Assembly: GCA_963777625.1 (NCBI GenBank)
Contig: CAVZRO010000017.1
Coordinates: 62,001 to 126,000 of the forward strand
Origin: DATDIC01 sp963777625
GTDB taxonomy: Bacteria > Pseudomonadota > Alphaproteobacteria > Acetobacterales > Acetobacteraceae
Length of the DNA stretch: 64,000 bases
Reading direction: 5' to 3'
The notes beneath the pieces were generated by a model, which saw only the letters and a list, made by a program, of their open reading frames with translations, searched no databases and was not told the origin of the DNA. Of this stretch, positions 51,549 to 61,023 are shown piece by piece; within the stretch, counting starts at the first letter, position 1, and every line of letters starts with the position of its first letter. Both the position numbers and the translations under genes were made by a program.

Positions 51549-52993
51549 ATGGATCCGACTTTCCTGGCTGCCAACCGGTTGGCCGCGCTGGTGCGCAGCG
51601 GCGAGATAGGCTGTGTCGAGCTGCTGGAACATAGCCTCGCCCGGGTGGAACGGCTGGATGGCCGCATCAACGCCGTCGTAGTGCGAGACTTCGACCACGC
51701 GCGGCAACGCGCCAAGGCGCTGGACAATCAGAGCGACAAATCCGGCGCGTTGTTCGGCGTGCCGATGACGGTGAAGGAGAGCTTCGACATTGCCGGGCTG
51801 CCGACGACTTGGGGCGTGCCGGCGGAACGGCACTCGATCGCGCGGCGCAATGCGCTGGCGGTTGATCGGTTGCAGGGCGCCGGGGCCGTGGTGTTCGGCA
51901 AGACCAACGTGCCGCTGCTGCTCGGAGACTGGCAAAGCTACAACGAGATTTATGGCACCACGAATAACCCGTGGGATTTATCGCGCTCGCCGGGCGGGTC
52001 GTCGGGCGGGTCGGCGGCGGCGCTGGCGGCTGGCCTGACCAGTCTGGAGATCGGCAGCGACATCGGCTCTTCCATCCGCAATCCGGCGCATTACTGCGGC
52101 GTGTTCGGCCACAAGCCGACCTGGGGCATTTGCCCGCCGCTGGGCCAGTCGCTGCGCGGGAACGTGTTGCAGGCCGATATCTCGGTGATCGGGCCGCTGG
52201 CGCGGTCGGCGGACGACCTGGAGATCGCGCTGGATGCCATTGCCGGCCCCGAGGAGATCGAGGCGGTGGGCTGGAAGCTGGATCTGGCGCCGCCACGGGG
52301 GGCGCGGTTCGGTGACCTGCGCGTGGCGGTGATGCAGGACCATGCATTGTCGGCGGTGGATGGGGCGATCACCGGGCGGCTGGACGAGCTAGCATCGTTC
52401 CTGGCGAAACAAGGTGCCCGTGTCAGCACCGTCGCACGGCCGGATTTCGATCTGGCGCGCGGGACATCAGTCTGTATATCGAGATGCTGCGCGCCACCAC
52501 CAGTGCACGCTTCGACAGCGCCGCGATCGAGCACTGGCGCGCCGAAGCCGCGCGGCTGCCGGCGGATGACACCAGCTATTACGCGCTGATGGCGCGCGGC
52601 AATTCCATGCTGCATCGGGACTTCCTGCTCGCCAACGAGCAGCGCCAGCGCATGCGCCGCGCCTGGGCGGAATTCTTCAAGGAATGGGACGTGTTCCTGT
52701 GCCCGGCCGCTGCCTCCGCCGCGCAGCCGCACGACCAGGCCGGCGAGCGCTGGGAACGCACGATCGAGGTCAACGGACACCGGGCGCCTAACATCGATCA
52801 GATGTTCTGGGCCGGTATCTCGTGCTTCTTCCTGCTGCCGGCATCGGTCGCGCCACTCGGCTTTACGCCGACGGGGCTGCCGTTCGGCGTGCAGATCGTC
52901 GGGCCGCAGTTCGGCGACCGCACGACGATCCAGTTCGCGCGGATGATGGAACAATCCTGGCAGGCGTTCCAACCGCCGCCCGGATGGGAATGA
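51549..52993 (+). CDS. Amidase-signature family hydrolase, copy 1 (single frameshift)
   Basis: An AS-family amidase of about 481 aa. The catalytic Lys is in MTVKESFD and the cis-Ser and Ser are in the SPGGSSGGSAAALAAG signature. GSDIGSSIRNPAHYCGVFGHKPTWG follows. At about 52457-52463 the frame shifts (RGTSVCIS should read RDISLYIEMLRA), and the C-terminal half ends QSWQAFQPPPGWE. It is a close paralogue of the next gene, 13 bp downstream, and both lie in one operon. AS amidases hydrolyse amides such as indoleacetamide, mandelamide or glutaminyl residues; the substrate is not evident. Confidence 0.84.
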
Positions 52994-53006
52994 ACGAGGC
53001 AACCAC

Positions 53007-54446
53007 ATGAACCCCACCTTCCTGCCGGCCTGGCGGCTGGCCGAGCTGACCAGCAGCGGCGAGATCGGCTGCCTGGAGCTGCTGGACCATTACATCGCCC
53101 GCGTTGAGCGGCTGAACAACCGCATCAACGCCGTCGTCACGCGCGACCTGGAACGTGCGCGCACGCGGGCTCGCGCGCTGGACAGTTCCGGCCGCAACAA
53201 GGGGCCGCTGTTCGGCGTGCCGATGACGGTGAAGGAGAGCTTCGACCTGATCGGCCTGCCGACCACCTGGGGGCACGAGGACCGCAAGCCGCATCGCGCC
53301 GACGCCGACGCGCTGGCGGTACAGCGGCTGGAGCAGGCGGGCGCTGTAGTGTTCGGCAAAACCAACGTGCCGGTCAGCCTGGCCGACTGGCAAAGCTACA
53401 ATCCGGTGTACGGCAGCACCAACAACCCATGGCATCATGCGCACACGCCGGGCGGCTCGTCCGGCGGTGGCGCGGCGGCCTGCGCGGCCGGGTTCGGCGG
53501 CCTGGAGATTGGCAGCGATATCGGCGGCTCGATCCGCGTGCCGGCGCATTATTGCGGGCTGTTTGGGCACAAGCCCAGTTGGGGCCTGTGTCCGCCACGC
53601 GGGCATTCGCTGGCGAATGCCGCGGCCATGACCGACATCTCCGTGATCGGTCCGCTGGCGCGGTCGGCGCGTGATCTGTGGCTGGCGCTGGAACAGATCT
53701 CCGTGCCTGATCCGCTGGATAGCGATCTGGCGATTTCCTTGCCGCCACCGCGCGGCACGCGACTCGCGGACCTGCGCATCGCGGTCTGGTCGCATCAGCC
53801 GGGACACGAGACGGACTCCGAAACCGTGGCGCTGCTCGACGAGCTGGGGCGCCACCTGGAACGCGAAGGCGCCGCAGTCAGCCGCACCGCACGGCCGGAT
53901 TTCGACGTAACGGAAGCGTTCCGGTTATATGTCACGCTGCTGGACGCGGCCCTGAGCGCGCGCCTGCCCGACGACGCGCTGGCCCGCAAGCGCGAGAAGA
54001 AAGCCGCCCTGCATCCCAACGACATGAGCACCGACGCACTGTTCGATCGCGCCACCGACCTGCCGCATCGCGAATGGTTGCGGCTGAACGAACGCCGGCA
54101 TCAGCTCCGTCGCATCTGGAATGCGTTCTTCCGCCAATGGGACGTGCTGCTGTGTCCGGTGATCGCCACGCCGGCGCTGCCACACATGCAGGAAGGCAAT
54201 CCGTGGGAGCGCACCCACACGGTGAACGGCCGCACCATCGCTTATCAGGACATGCTATTCTGGCCGGGCATCACCTGCGCCTTCCATCTGCCGGCGACGG
54301 TCGCGCCGATCGGGCTGTCGGGGACCGGCCTGCCGATCGGTGTGCAGATCGTCGGCCCGCTCCATGGCGATCGCACGACCATAGCGGTGGCCGGGCTGCT
54401 GGAGAAATCCTGGCGCGCATTCGTGCCACCGCCGGGCTGGGACTGA
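53007..54446 (+). CDS. Amidase-signature family hydrolase, copy 2
   Basis: A 479-aa intact amidase. Lys in MTVKESFD, Ser-Ser in HTPGGSSGGGAAACAAG and GSDIGGSIRVPAHYCGLFGHKPSWG complete the Ser-Ser-Lys triad. It aligns with copy 1 along its whole length, including the WQSYNxxYGxTNNPW block and the PPPGW end, so the pair arose by tandem duplication. It starts at 53007 after AGGCAACCAC. The ketopantoate reductase-like gene follows after 7 bp in the same operon. Confidence 0.9.
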   Translation: MNPTFLPAWRLAELTSSGEIGCLELLDHYIARVERLNNRINAVVTRDLERARTRARALDSSGRNKGPLFGVPMTVKESFDLIGLPTTWGHEDRKPHRADADALAVQRLEQAGAVVFGKTNVPVSLADWQSYNPVYGSTNNPWHHAHTPGGSSGGGAAACAAGFGGLEIGSDIGGSIRVPAHYCGLFGHKPSWGLCPPRGHSLANAAAMTDISVIGPLARSARDLWLALEQISVPDPLDSDLAISLPPPRGTRLADLRIAVWSHQPGHETDSETVALLDELGRHLEREGAAVSRTARPDFDVTEAFRLYVTLLDAALSARLPDDALARKREKKAALHPNDMSTDALFDRATDLPHREWLRLNERRHQLRRIWNAFFRQWDVLLCPVIATPALPHMQEGNPWERTHTVNGRTIAYQDMLFWPGITCAFHLPATVAPIGLSGTGLPIGVQIVGPLHGDRTTIAVAGLLEKSWRAFVPPPGWD

Positions 54447-54453
54447 GCCGGTC

Positions 54454-55383
54454 ATGCGCATCCTGGTGCTTGGTGCCGGCGGGATCGGCGGCTATTTCGG
54501 CGGATTGCTGGCTGAATCGGGGGCGGACGTAACCTTTCTGGTGCGTCCCGGCCGGGCGGCGCAGCTCGCGCGCGACGGGCTGGTGGTGAAAAGCCCGCTG
54601 GGCGACCTCACACGCGCTGTCCGCTTCCTGACCGGCGATGGGCTGGCTGATGACGGACGCTACGATCTCGTGCTGCTGACCTGCAAAGCCTACGACCTGG
54701 AGAACGCCATCGCCGCGATCGCCCCCGCCATGCGCCAGGGCGCGGTGGTGCTGCCGATGCTGAACGGCATGCGGCATCTCGACCGGCTGGACGCGGCGTT
54801 CGGGCATAGTGCGGTGCTCGGCGGCATGTGCCAGATCGCCGCCACGCTGACCGGTACCGGCGAGGTACTGCATCTGAACAAGCTTCAGCACATGGTTGCC
54901 GGACCACGTGAAACCGGACAGGACGCGATCGCGCAGGCGTTCGCGCAGGTTGCCGAACCGGCGCGGTTCGATTTCCGCCTGTCCGACGACATCGCGCAGG
55001 ACATGTGGGAGAAATTCGTCATGCTCGCAACCATGGCGTCCATGACCTGCCTGATGCGCGGCAGCGTCGGCGATATCATGCAGGCCGACGACGGCGAGGA
55101 GCTGATGCTCGACACGCTGGAGGAATGCGGCCTGGTGGCGCACGCCGCCGGGCACCGGCCGCGTCCGACCTTCCTTACGCGTGCCCGGACGATCCTGACC
55201 GAGCGCGGGTCGAGCTTCGCCGCCTCCATGCTGCGTGATGTGGAGCGTGGCGGACCGACCGAGGCAGCGCACGTGGTCGGCGATATGCTGGCGCGCGCAC
55301 GGACGGCGAACTTGCCCGCGCCGATGCTGCGGGTCGCATGGTGCCACTTGCAGACACACGAGGCACGACGTCCGCCTGGTTAG
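54454..55383 (+). CDS. Ketopantoate reductase-family (PanE/ApbA) dehydrogenase
   Basis: A 309-aa NAD(P)-dependent reductase. The N-terminal Rossmann motif is ILVLGAGGIGGYFGGLLAESG. The family motifs are LLTCKAYDLENAI, VLPMLNGMRHLDRL and, in the C-terminal domain, DMWEKFVMLATMASMTCLMR with the catalytic lysine. It could reduce 2-dehydropantoate, and panC lies 4.7 kb away. However, its operon partners are amidases, so another 2-oxo acid substrate is equally possible. No gene symbol is given for that reason. Confidence 0.84.
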   Translation: MRILVLGAGGIGGYFGGLLAESGADVTFLVRPGRAAQLARDGLVVKSPLGDLTRAVRFLTGDGLADDGRYDLVLLTCKAYDLENAIAAIAPAMRQGAVVLPMLNGMRHLDRLDAAFGHSAVLGGMCQIAATLTGTGEVLHLNKLQHMVAGPRETGQDAIAQAFAQVAEPARFDFRLSDDIAQDMWEKFVMLATMASMTCLMRGSVGDIMQADDGEELMLDTLEECGLVAHAAGHRPRPTFLTRARTILTERGSSFAASMLRDVERGGPTEAAHVVGDMLARARTANLPAPMLRVAWCHLQTHEARRPPG

Positions 55384-55471
55384 ACCGGGCTGGGCTCGCG
55401 GAGCGATCTTATACCGTGAAGCGAACGAGCGGCGCGGTGGGCGACAAAGTCATGGATGGCCGGGACAAGCC

Positions 55472-56790
55472 CACGACTGTCCGGCAGGGTTCTTGCTTGT
55501 GTCGCTTGTGTCATATGAGCTGCCCTTGGCCAGCGATTGGCGGGGGCCGTTCGGCGGGCCGATGCAGTTGAGTGAGGCTGCGTCGGTGCATGAGGTTCAC
55601 CCGGACGAGCCGGGCGAACGCCAGGGGACTGTGGACGGCATGCTGCGTCTTCTGAGCCAGGCGAAGCAGCAGGAAGGCGATCAAGGCGATGGCGATCTGG
55701 ATGCGAACCGCATTTTCGGAGCTACCGATGAACTTGCGGATGCGCAGGGTCTGTTTGACCCAGCGGAAGAACAGCTCGATGGCCCATCGGCGCTTGTAAA
55801 GCTCGGCAATGACCTCGGCCGGCGAGCTGAGATCGTTGGTGACGATGCGCAGAACCTTGCCGGTATCGATGCGCACCTGAACCTCCCGCACCGCGTCGGA
55901 GAACGGGTTGTGGCGGTTGTTCGCTTGCCGCTGCGGCAGCTTGCCGATGCGATCCGACAGGATCGGGCCGCCCGGCCGCACGTCGCGCGATTTGCTCACC
56001 GCGAGCGGGGTGTTGCGCTTGAGCCGCGTCACGATCCGGCACCCCGCGCCGTGCAGCTTTGCCCACCAGGCGTAGTCATAGTATCCGAGATCGAAGACGT
56101 AAGTGGCGCCCTTCACGATCGGCATCGCCTGGGCCGCGGTGATGTCGTTGACGTTGGCCGTGCTGAACGCGGCCCACGGGTCCGGCCTTGGGCCGGCCCG
56201 AGGACAGGCTCCTATCGGGCAATCAGCGTCCGGATCATAGATGATGTGCAGCTTGGCGCCGCACGCCGAGGCCGAGAACCGGGCCCAGTCGGCGCTGCGC
56301 TCATTCAGCGCCAGACCGGTGCTGTCGATCAGGTAGCTGACGCCATCCATGGTGCGCCGCAGCCGCCGGTGCGCGCTTTGGATCATGCCGCCGAGCAGCG
56401 CCGTGAAGACGCCGACCGGCCGCTGGCGGTTGGCATCGGCCAGGGTGGAGCGATGCGGCAGGCTGACCCCCAGATGATAGAGCCGGTCGGCATGGCTGCG
56501 CAGCCCGGTCTCGATCTCGCGCAGGCTGGCTGCGCCCGAGAGCTGGGCATACAGCATGGCAGCGAGTTGGCTCTTGAAGCTGAAGCCGCGCACATCCGTC
56601 GTTGCGCCATGCCGTTCGACCGCCTGATCGAACTCGCCCCACGGAAGCAGCTTCAGCATCGCATGGAAAACGCTATTCTGGTGCGGCACGGCGTTGACCT
56701 CCTCGCGTCCGGTGGCGTCGCCAAACGTCGGATGCGAGTAGAATCAATGTCGTGCGCTCGTACAAGCGAATTCCGTGCCGGACAGCCGTG
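55472..56790 (-). mobile_element. IS4-family insertion sequence with 9-bp target duplication
   Basis: This 1319-bp element has inverted repeats of about 29 bp at 55472-55500 and 56762-56790 (23 of 29 match; outer bases CACG-CTGTCCGGCA). GGACAAGCC flanks both ends directly (55463-55471 and 56791-56799) as target-site duplication. Removing the element and one duplicate rejoins a symmetric intergenic repeat (GGCCGGGACAAGCCCGGCC). It contains one transposase gene. Confidence 0.85.
55511..56689 (-). CDS. IS4-family transposase (DUF4372 N-terminal domain, DDE nuclease)
   Basis: A 392-aa transposase. The N-terminal DUF4372-like domain (NSVFHAMLKLLPWGEFDQAVERHGA, FKSQLAAMLYAQLSGAASLREIETGL) is followed by a DDE RNase-H-like domain: LIDSTGLAL gives the first Asp, VFDLGYYDY the second, and IAELYKRRWAIELFFRWVKQTLRI is the Y-(2)-R-(3)-E-(6)-K IS4 signature with the catalytic Glu. 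The frame is intact from 56689 to 55511, between the inverted repeats, so the element may still be active. Confidence 0.9.
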   Translation of the reverse strand: MPHQNSVFHAMLKLLPWGEFDQAVERHGATTDVRGFSFKSQLAAMLYAQLSGAASLREIETGLRSHADRLYHLGVSLPHRSTLADANRQRPVGVFTALLGGMIQSAHRRLRRTMDGVSYLIDSTGLALNERSADWARFSASACGAKLHIIYDPDADCPIGACPRAGPRPDPWAAFSTANVNDITAAQAMPIVKGATYVFDLGYYDYAWWAKLHGAGCRIVTRLKRNTPLAVSKSRDVRPGGPILSDRIGKLPQRQANNRHNPFSDAVREVQVRIDTGKVLRIVTNDLSSPAEVIAELYKRRWAIELFFRWVKQTLRIRKFIGSSENAVRIQIAIALIAFLLLRLAQKTQHAVHSPLAFARLVRVNLMHRRSLTQLHRPAERPPPIAGQGQLI

Positions 56791-56845
56791 GGACAAGCCC
56801 GGCCATGACGGTGGGGGCCGGCCATGACGGAAAGGGTCAGCATCA

Positions 56846-56875
56846 ACGCGGGTTGGTATTATAGCCAACCCGCGT
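56846..56875. terminator. Perfect 11-bp hairpin downstream of the methyltransferase-like gene
   Basis: ACGCGGGTTGG and CCAACCCGCGT flank an 8-base loop (TATTATAG). It lies 18 bp past the stop of the minus-strand gene at 56893. No T-tract follows, so it may be a processing or Rho-assisted stem. It separates that gene from the insertion sequence. Confidence 0.5.
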
Positions 56876-56892
56876 GGACGAAGTGGGAGTGC

Positions 56893-57480
56893 CTATCGCG
56901 TGCGTCGCCGGAACGGTGACGGAACCAGGGCCGGCACATCAGCGCGGTAGGCTGCGTACTCCGTCGGAAACTGCCCCTCCATGAAACGTTCCTCGACCGC
57001 GAGCTTGCACATGAAAGCGATTGCGACCAACACCACGCCGAGCACGCCGCGCCACTCGTTCGTCGCGACGGCCGATCCGACAAAAGCCAGCAGCAGCCCA
57101 GTGTAGATCGGATGTCGTGTCCAACGATAGGGGCCAGTGCGGATCAGCTCGTGCCCACGCTTCAGCGTGACGGTCGCGCTCCAGTTCCCGCCCAGATAAA
57201 TCCGCGCGATCACCGACCACGCCAGCCCGGCGAACACCAGCGCCGCGCCGAGCCAATACCAGGCAGGCGACGCCGGAAGCAATCGGGCGCGTAGCCAGCC
57301 ACGCGGGACGCCATCGCCAAGGAACAGCCAGATCGCGATCAGCAGCGGCACCGTGTGCAAGACGCGCGATCCGATGGACTCGCTGCGGGCAACGGGCTTG
57401 GCGCGCAACGCAGCCACGAGCCAGTATAACAGCCATATGAGCCAGAGCCCCGAGATCGGATCATCGTGGACAAATCGCAT
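56893..57480 (-). CDS. Isoprenylcysteine carboxyl methyltransferase-family membrane protein
   Basis: A 195-aa membrane protein with about five hydrophobic segments. The ICMT/PEMT-like SAM-binding end is GHELIRTGPYRWTRHPIYTGLLLAFVG followed by VEERFMEGQFPTEYAAYRADVPALVP, as in bacterial ICMT homologues. Substrates of these bacterial enzymes are usually unknown small molecules or lipids. It is divergent from the enolase-superfamily gene with only a 43-bp spacer, so the two promoters must overlap. Confidence 0.84.
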   Translation of the reverse strand: MRFVHDDPISGLWLIWLLYWLVAALRAKPVARSESIGSRVLHTVPLLIAIWLFLGDGVPRGWLRARLLPASPAWYWLGAALVFAGLAWSVIARIYLGGNWSATVTLKRGHELIRTGPYRWTRHPIYTGLLLAFVGSAVATNEWRGVLGVVLVAIAFMCKLAVEERFMEGQFPTEYAAYRADVPALVPSPFRRRTR

Positions 57481-57523
57481 GATTCACGGCCTATCGGCGG
57501 AAGCTGCACCAGGAGAGCAATGC

Positions 57524-58636
57524 ATGAAGATCATCGCGGTTGAGACATACCACACGCGTGTCCCGTTCGACATGGGCGCCAGGCCGGTTACGTTCATCGG
57601 AACCGCCTGGGACTCGCTGAACACGCTGTGGCTGCGCGTCGTCACCGACCAGGGACTCGAAGGCTGGGGCGAAGGCTTCGGCCATGCCTGTGTCCCCGCC
57701 ACCCGCGCCGTGGTGGACACGCAGCTTGCGCCGCTCATTCTCGGACAGGATGCAGCCGATATCTCCGGGTTGCGTGCGCGGCTGACAAAGTCGTTTCATC
57801 TCTACGGACGCAACGGGCCGCACGTGTACGCCCTGTCGGCGCTCGACATCGCGCTGTGGGATATTGCCGGGAAGGCTGCCGGCCTGCCGTTGTGCCGGCT
57901 GCTGGGAGCGATCCCGCGGCAACTCACTGCCTATGCCAGTCTGCTGCGGTACAACGCGCCCGACCTGGTGGCCGCGGCGTGTGAGCGAGCGGTGGCACGC
58001 GGCTATCGCGACATCAAGCTGCACGAGATCGAAACGCCGATGATCGCCGCCGCACGCCGCGTGCTGGGGCCGGAGCCAAGGCTGATGGTGGACTGCAACT
58101 GTCCCTGGACGGTCGCGCAGGCGCTGGCGAAGGCGAAGGAACTGCGCCCGCTGGAGCTGACGTGGCTGGAAGAACCGGTCTGGCCGCCGGAGGATGATGC
58201 CGGGCTGGTGCGCGTGCGCACGCAAGGCGGCATCCCGATCGCTGCCGGGGAAAACGCCGGCGGCCTGCATGATTTCAAGCGCAAGTTCGAGCTCGGCGCC
58301 ATCGACGTCGCGCAGCCGAGCGTGATAAAGATCGGCGGCCCTTCCGCGATGCTGGAGATCGCCGTGCTGGCGAAAGCCTGCGGCGTGCGCCTGGTGCCGC
58401 ACAATGCGTATTTCGGGCCGGGCTATCTCGCGTCCCTGCACGTGAATGCCGCGCTCGCCCCCAAATCGCCGTTCGAGCGCATCTTTATCGACCTGGAAGC
58501 GAGCCCGCTGCATGACGCCGTGACCGCACGCGACGGCAAGGTGAGCGTTCCCGAGGGGCCCGGTTTGGGGCACGACCCGGATCTGGACGTGCTGCGCCGC
58601 TACACGATCGGGGAACCCACCGTGAGCAAGGCATAG
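57524..58636 (+). CDS. Mandelate racemase/muconate lactonizing enzyme-family protein (enolase superfamily)
   Basis: A 370-aa enzyme. Metal ligands follow the pattern Asp in LMVDCNCPW, Glu in WLEEPVWPP and Glu in AAGENAGG. Catalytic Lys is in DIKLHEIE and the His-containing loop is LVPHNAYFGPGYLASLH. It would abstract an alpha proton from a carboxylate, as sugar-acid dehydratases or racemases do. AGGAG eight bases before the ATG at 57524 fixes the start. It lies 10 bp before hpnE on the same strand, although the two functions are unrelated. Confidence 0.88.
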   Translation: MKIIAVETYHTRVPFDMGARPVTFIGTAWDSLNTLWLRVVTDQGLEGWGEGFGHACVPATRAVVDTQLAPLILGQDAADISGLRARLTKSFHLYGRNGPHVYALSALDIALWDIAGKAAGLPLCRLLGAIPRQLTAYASLLRYNAPDLVAAACERAVARGYRDIKLHEIETPMIAAARRVLGPEPRLMVDCNCPWTVAQALAKAKELRPLELTWLEEPVWPPEDDAGLVRVRTQGGIPIAAGENAGGLHDFKRKFELGAIDVAQPSVIKIGGPSAMLEIAVLAKACGVRLVPHNAYFGPGYLASLHVNAALAPKSPFERIFIDLEASPLHDAVTARDGKVSVPEGPGLGHDPDLDVLRRYTIGEPTVSKA

Positions 58637-58646
58637 GGCCACGCAC

Positions 58647-59949
58647 ATGGCCGGCCGCGTGCACGTGATCGGGGCCGGACTGGCCGGACTGTCGGCGGCG
58701 CTTTCGCTTACCGCGGCCGGACGCGCGGTGACGCTGCACGAAGCCGGTCCGGTGGCCGGTGGCCGGTGCCGCTCCTATTTCGACCGCGAGATCGGACTGA
58801 CGATCGACAACGGCAACCATCTGCTGCTGTCGGGCAATCGCGCGACGTTCGTCTATTTGCAGGAGATCGGCGCGACCGACACGCTCGGCGGACCGGCGCG
58901 GCCGGTGTTTCCCTTCATGGCGGTCGACACCGGCGAGCGCTGGGTGCTGCGGCCGAATGCGGGCCGGCTGCCCTGGTGGATCCTGTCCCGCGCGCGCCGG
59001 GTGCCCGGAACGCGGGCGACGGATTATCTCGCACTGCTTCGACTGCGCGGCTGCGCGGATGACCGCACCGTGGCCGACGCATTCCAGCCTGGCGCGCTTT
59101 ACCGACGCCTGATCGAGCCGCTGGCGATCGCCGCGCTCAATACGCCGCCGTCCGCGGGCTTGGCGCGCCTGCTCGGCGCGGTGGTGCGGGAGACGCTGAT
59201 GCAGGGTGGCGACGCCTGCATCCCCCGCTTCCCGAAGCAGACGCTGGCGACATCGCTGATCGACCCGGCCGTTGCGCTGCTGCGAGCGCGCGGCGCTGAG
59301 CTGCGGTTCTCTCGGCGGATTTCCGCGCTGGAGCTGAGCGGTGACCGCGTTGTCGCGCTGCGATCCCCCGACCAGACTATCCAGGTCGGACCGGATGATG
59401 GCGTGGTGGTCGCGGTGCCGCCGTGGGTTGCCACCAGCCTTGCTGCCGGACCTGGTGGTTCCAAACGAATTCGAGTCGATCCTCAACATCCATTTCCGGG
59501 TCGATGCGAAGGCAGGTGACGCCGGCTTCATCGGCCTGATCGGCGGCACGGCGGAATGGGTGTTCGTGAAGCCCGATCATGTGTCGGTGACGATCAGCGC
59601 CGCCAACCGCATGGTGGATCAGCCGGCCGAGCAGATCGCCGCCGCGGTGTGGCCCGACGTGCGCGCGGCGTTGCGCCTGCCGGATGAGATGCCCGAAGGG
59701 ATGCCGCCATGGCGCGTGGTGAAGGAACGGCGCGCGACGTTTGCCGCCACCGCGGCGCAGGATCGGCGCCGTCCTGGCGCGCGCACGCCGCTCGGCAACC
59801 TGGTGCTGGCGGGGGATTGGACCGACACCGGCTTGCCCGCCACGATCGAGGGCGCGGTCAGATCCGGCCGAGCGGCGGCCGGAACCATGCTGCAAGCCGA
59901 CACCAATCCCGGTCCGGCGAACGGCTCCGGACGGACCCGGCTGGCGTAG
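58647..59949 (+). CDS. hpnE: Hydroxysqualene dehydroxylase HpnE (single-base frameshift)
   Basis: An FAD-dependent amine-oxidase-fold enzyme that turns hydroxysqualene into squalene for hopanoids. The dinucleotide motif is VHVIGAGLAGLSAALSLTAAG, followed by GGRCRSYFD, TIDNGNHLLLSGN and EPLAIAALNTPP. An extra G at about 59441-59443 shifts the frame; the continuation is LLPDLVVPNEFESILNIHF, then EWVFVKPDHVSVTISAANRM and NLVLAGDWTDTGLPATIEGAVRSG, the FAD-binding end. Restored length is about 433 aa, normal. Other hpn genes are not in the window. Confidence 0.86.
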
Positions 59950-60090
59950 GTATTGTCCTCTGTAGTGGGTTGCATGCTGCGCGTAATTTCCCGGACCATC
60001 GGCCGTCGCTCGGTCGTCAATGGTCGGAGCAATGCAGAGCGGCGCTGGCCGAGTATTGTCGGTGACCGACGCCAGCATCAATCTGGCCCG

Positions 60091-60927
60091 ATGATTGTTG
60101 CCCGTACACTCCCCGCACTGCGGTCCGCTTGCGCCGCGCTGCACGCACGCCATGGATCGCTGGCGCTGGTGCCGACGATGGGGGCGTTCCATCAAGGCCA
60201 TCTGACGCTGGTACGCAGCGCCGCGGCATCCGGCGGCGCCACCGTGGTATCGATCTTCGTCAATCCGTTGCAGTTCTCCCCGACCGAGGATCTGGCGCGT
60301 TACCCGCGCGATGAGATCGGTGATCTGGCGGCTCTGAAGACATCCGGCTGTGCGCTGGCATGGCTGCCGGATGTGGCGACGATGTACCCGCCCGAGGATG
60401 CGACGACGATCAACGTAAGCGGGCCGGCCGAGCGGTGGGAAGGCGCGATCCGTCCAGGACATTTCCGCGGCGTGGCGACGGTTTGCGCCAAGCTGTTCGG
60501 TCAGGTCCGACCAGACCGTGCCTATTTCGGCGAGAAGGACTGGCAGCAGCTCCAGGTGGTCCGACGCGTGGTTGCCGACTTGCTGCTGCCGCTGGAGATT
60601 GTCGGGATCGGAACTGTGCGCGAGGACGATGGCCTGGCCATGTCATCGCGCAACCGTTTCCTCACCGCGGGGGAACGCCAGATCGCGTCGCAACTCCCGG
60701 CGGTGCTGATGTCGACGGCGAAGATGCTGGCCGCCGGCGCCGTGGTCCCGACAAGTCTGGCGGAGGCCCGGGCCGGACTGACCCGCGCCGGGTTCAGCGT
60801 TGACTATGTGGCGCTGGTGGACGGCCCAAGTTTGGCACCGATCGAGGCGACGCGCGCGGGAGCACGCCTGATTGCAGCCGCGCGGCTAGGGTCGGTGCGG
60901 TTACTGGACAATCTGGCGATCGGGTAG
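60091..60927 (+). CDS. panC: Pantoate--beta-alanine ligase
   Basis: A 278-aa cytosolic ligase making pantothenate from pantoate, beta-alanine and ATP. The motifs are LVPTMGAFHQGHLTLVRSA (HxGH nucleotide site), SIFVNPLQFSPTEDLARYPR, RPGHFRGVATVCAKLFGQVRPDRAYFGEKDWQQLQVVRR and GLAMSSRNRFLTAGER (KMSKS-like). MIVARTL at 60091 is the start; an upstream extension lacks similarity. It stands alone, 141 bp after hpnE, with no panB adjacent; the PanE-like gene is at 54454. Confidence 0.94.
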   Translation: MIVARTLPALRSACAALHARHGSLALVPTMGAFHQGHLTLVRSAAASGGATVVSIFVNPLQFSPTEDLARYPRDEIGDLAALKTSGCALAWLPDVATMYPPEDATTINVSGPAERWEGAIRPGHFRGVATVCAKLFGQVRPDRAYFGEKDWQQLQVVRRVVADLLLPLEIVGIGTVREDDGLAMSSRNRFLTAGERQIASQLPAVLMSTAKMLAAGAVVPTSLAEARAGLTRAGFSVDYVALVDGPSLAPIEATRAGARLIAAARLGSVRLLDNLAIG

Positions 60928-61023
60928 CGGTTCGGACTGCGGTCGGCACCGATTTGCCGTTCACCGGGCTGTCGGTCGCCATTTCGGATCAAACCGGGCA
61001 GGAGCACATATGGCCAAGCCGCC

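Noticed and set aside
56893..57480. Bacterial protein-prenylation system
   Set aside because: ICMT-like proteins are common in bacteria without prenyltransferases, and no CaaX-type partner is nearby.
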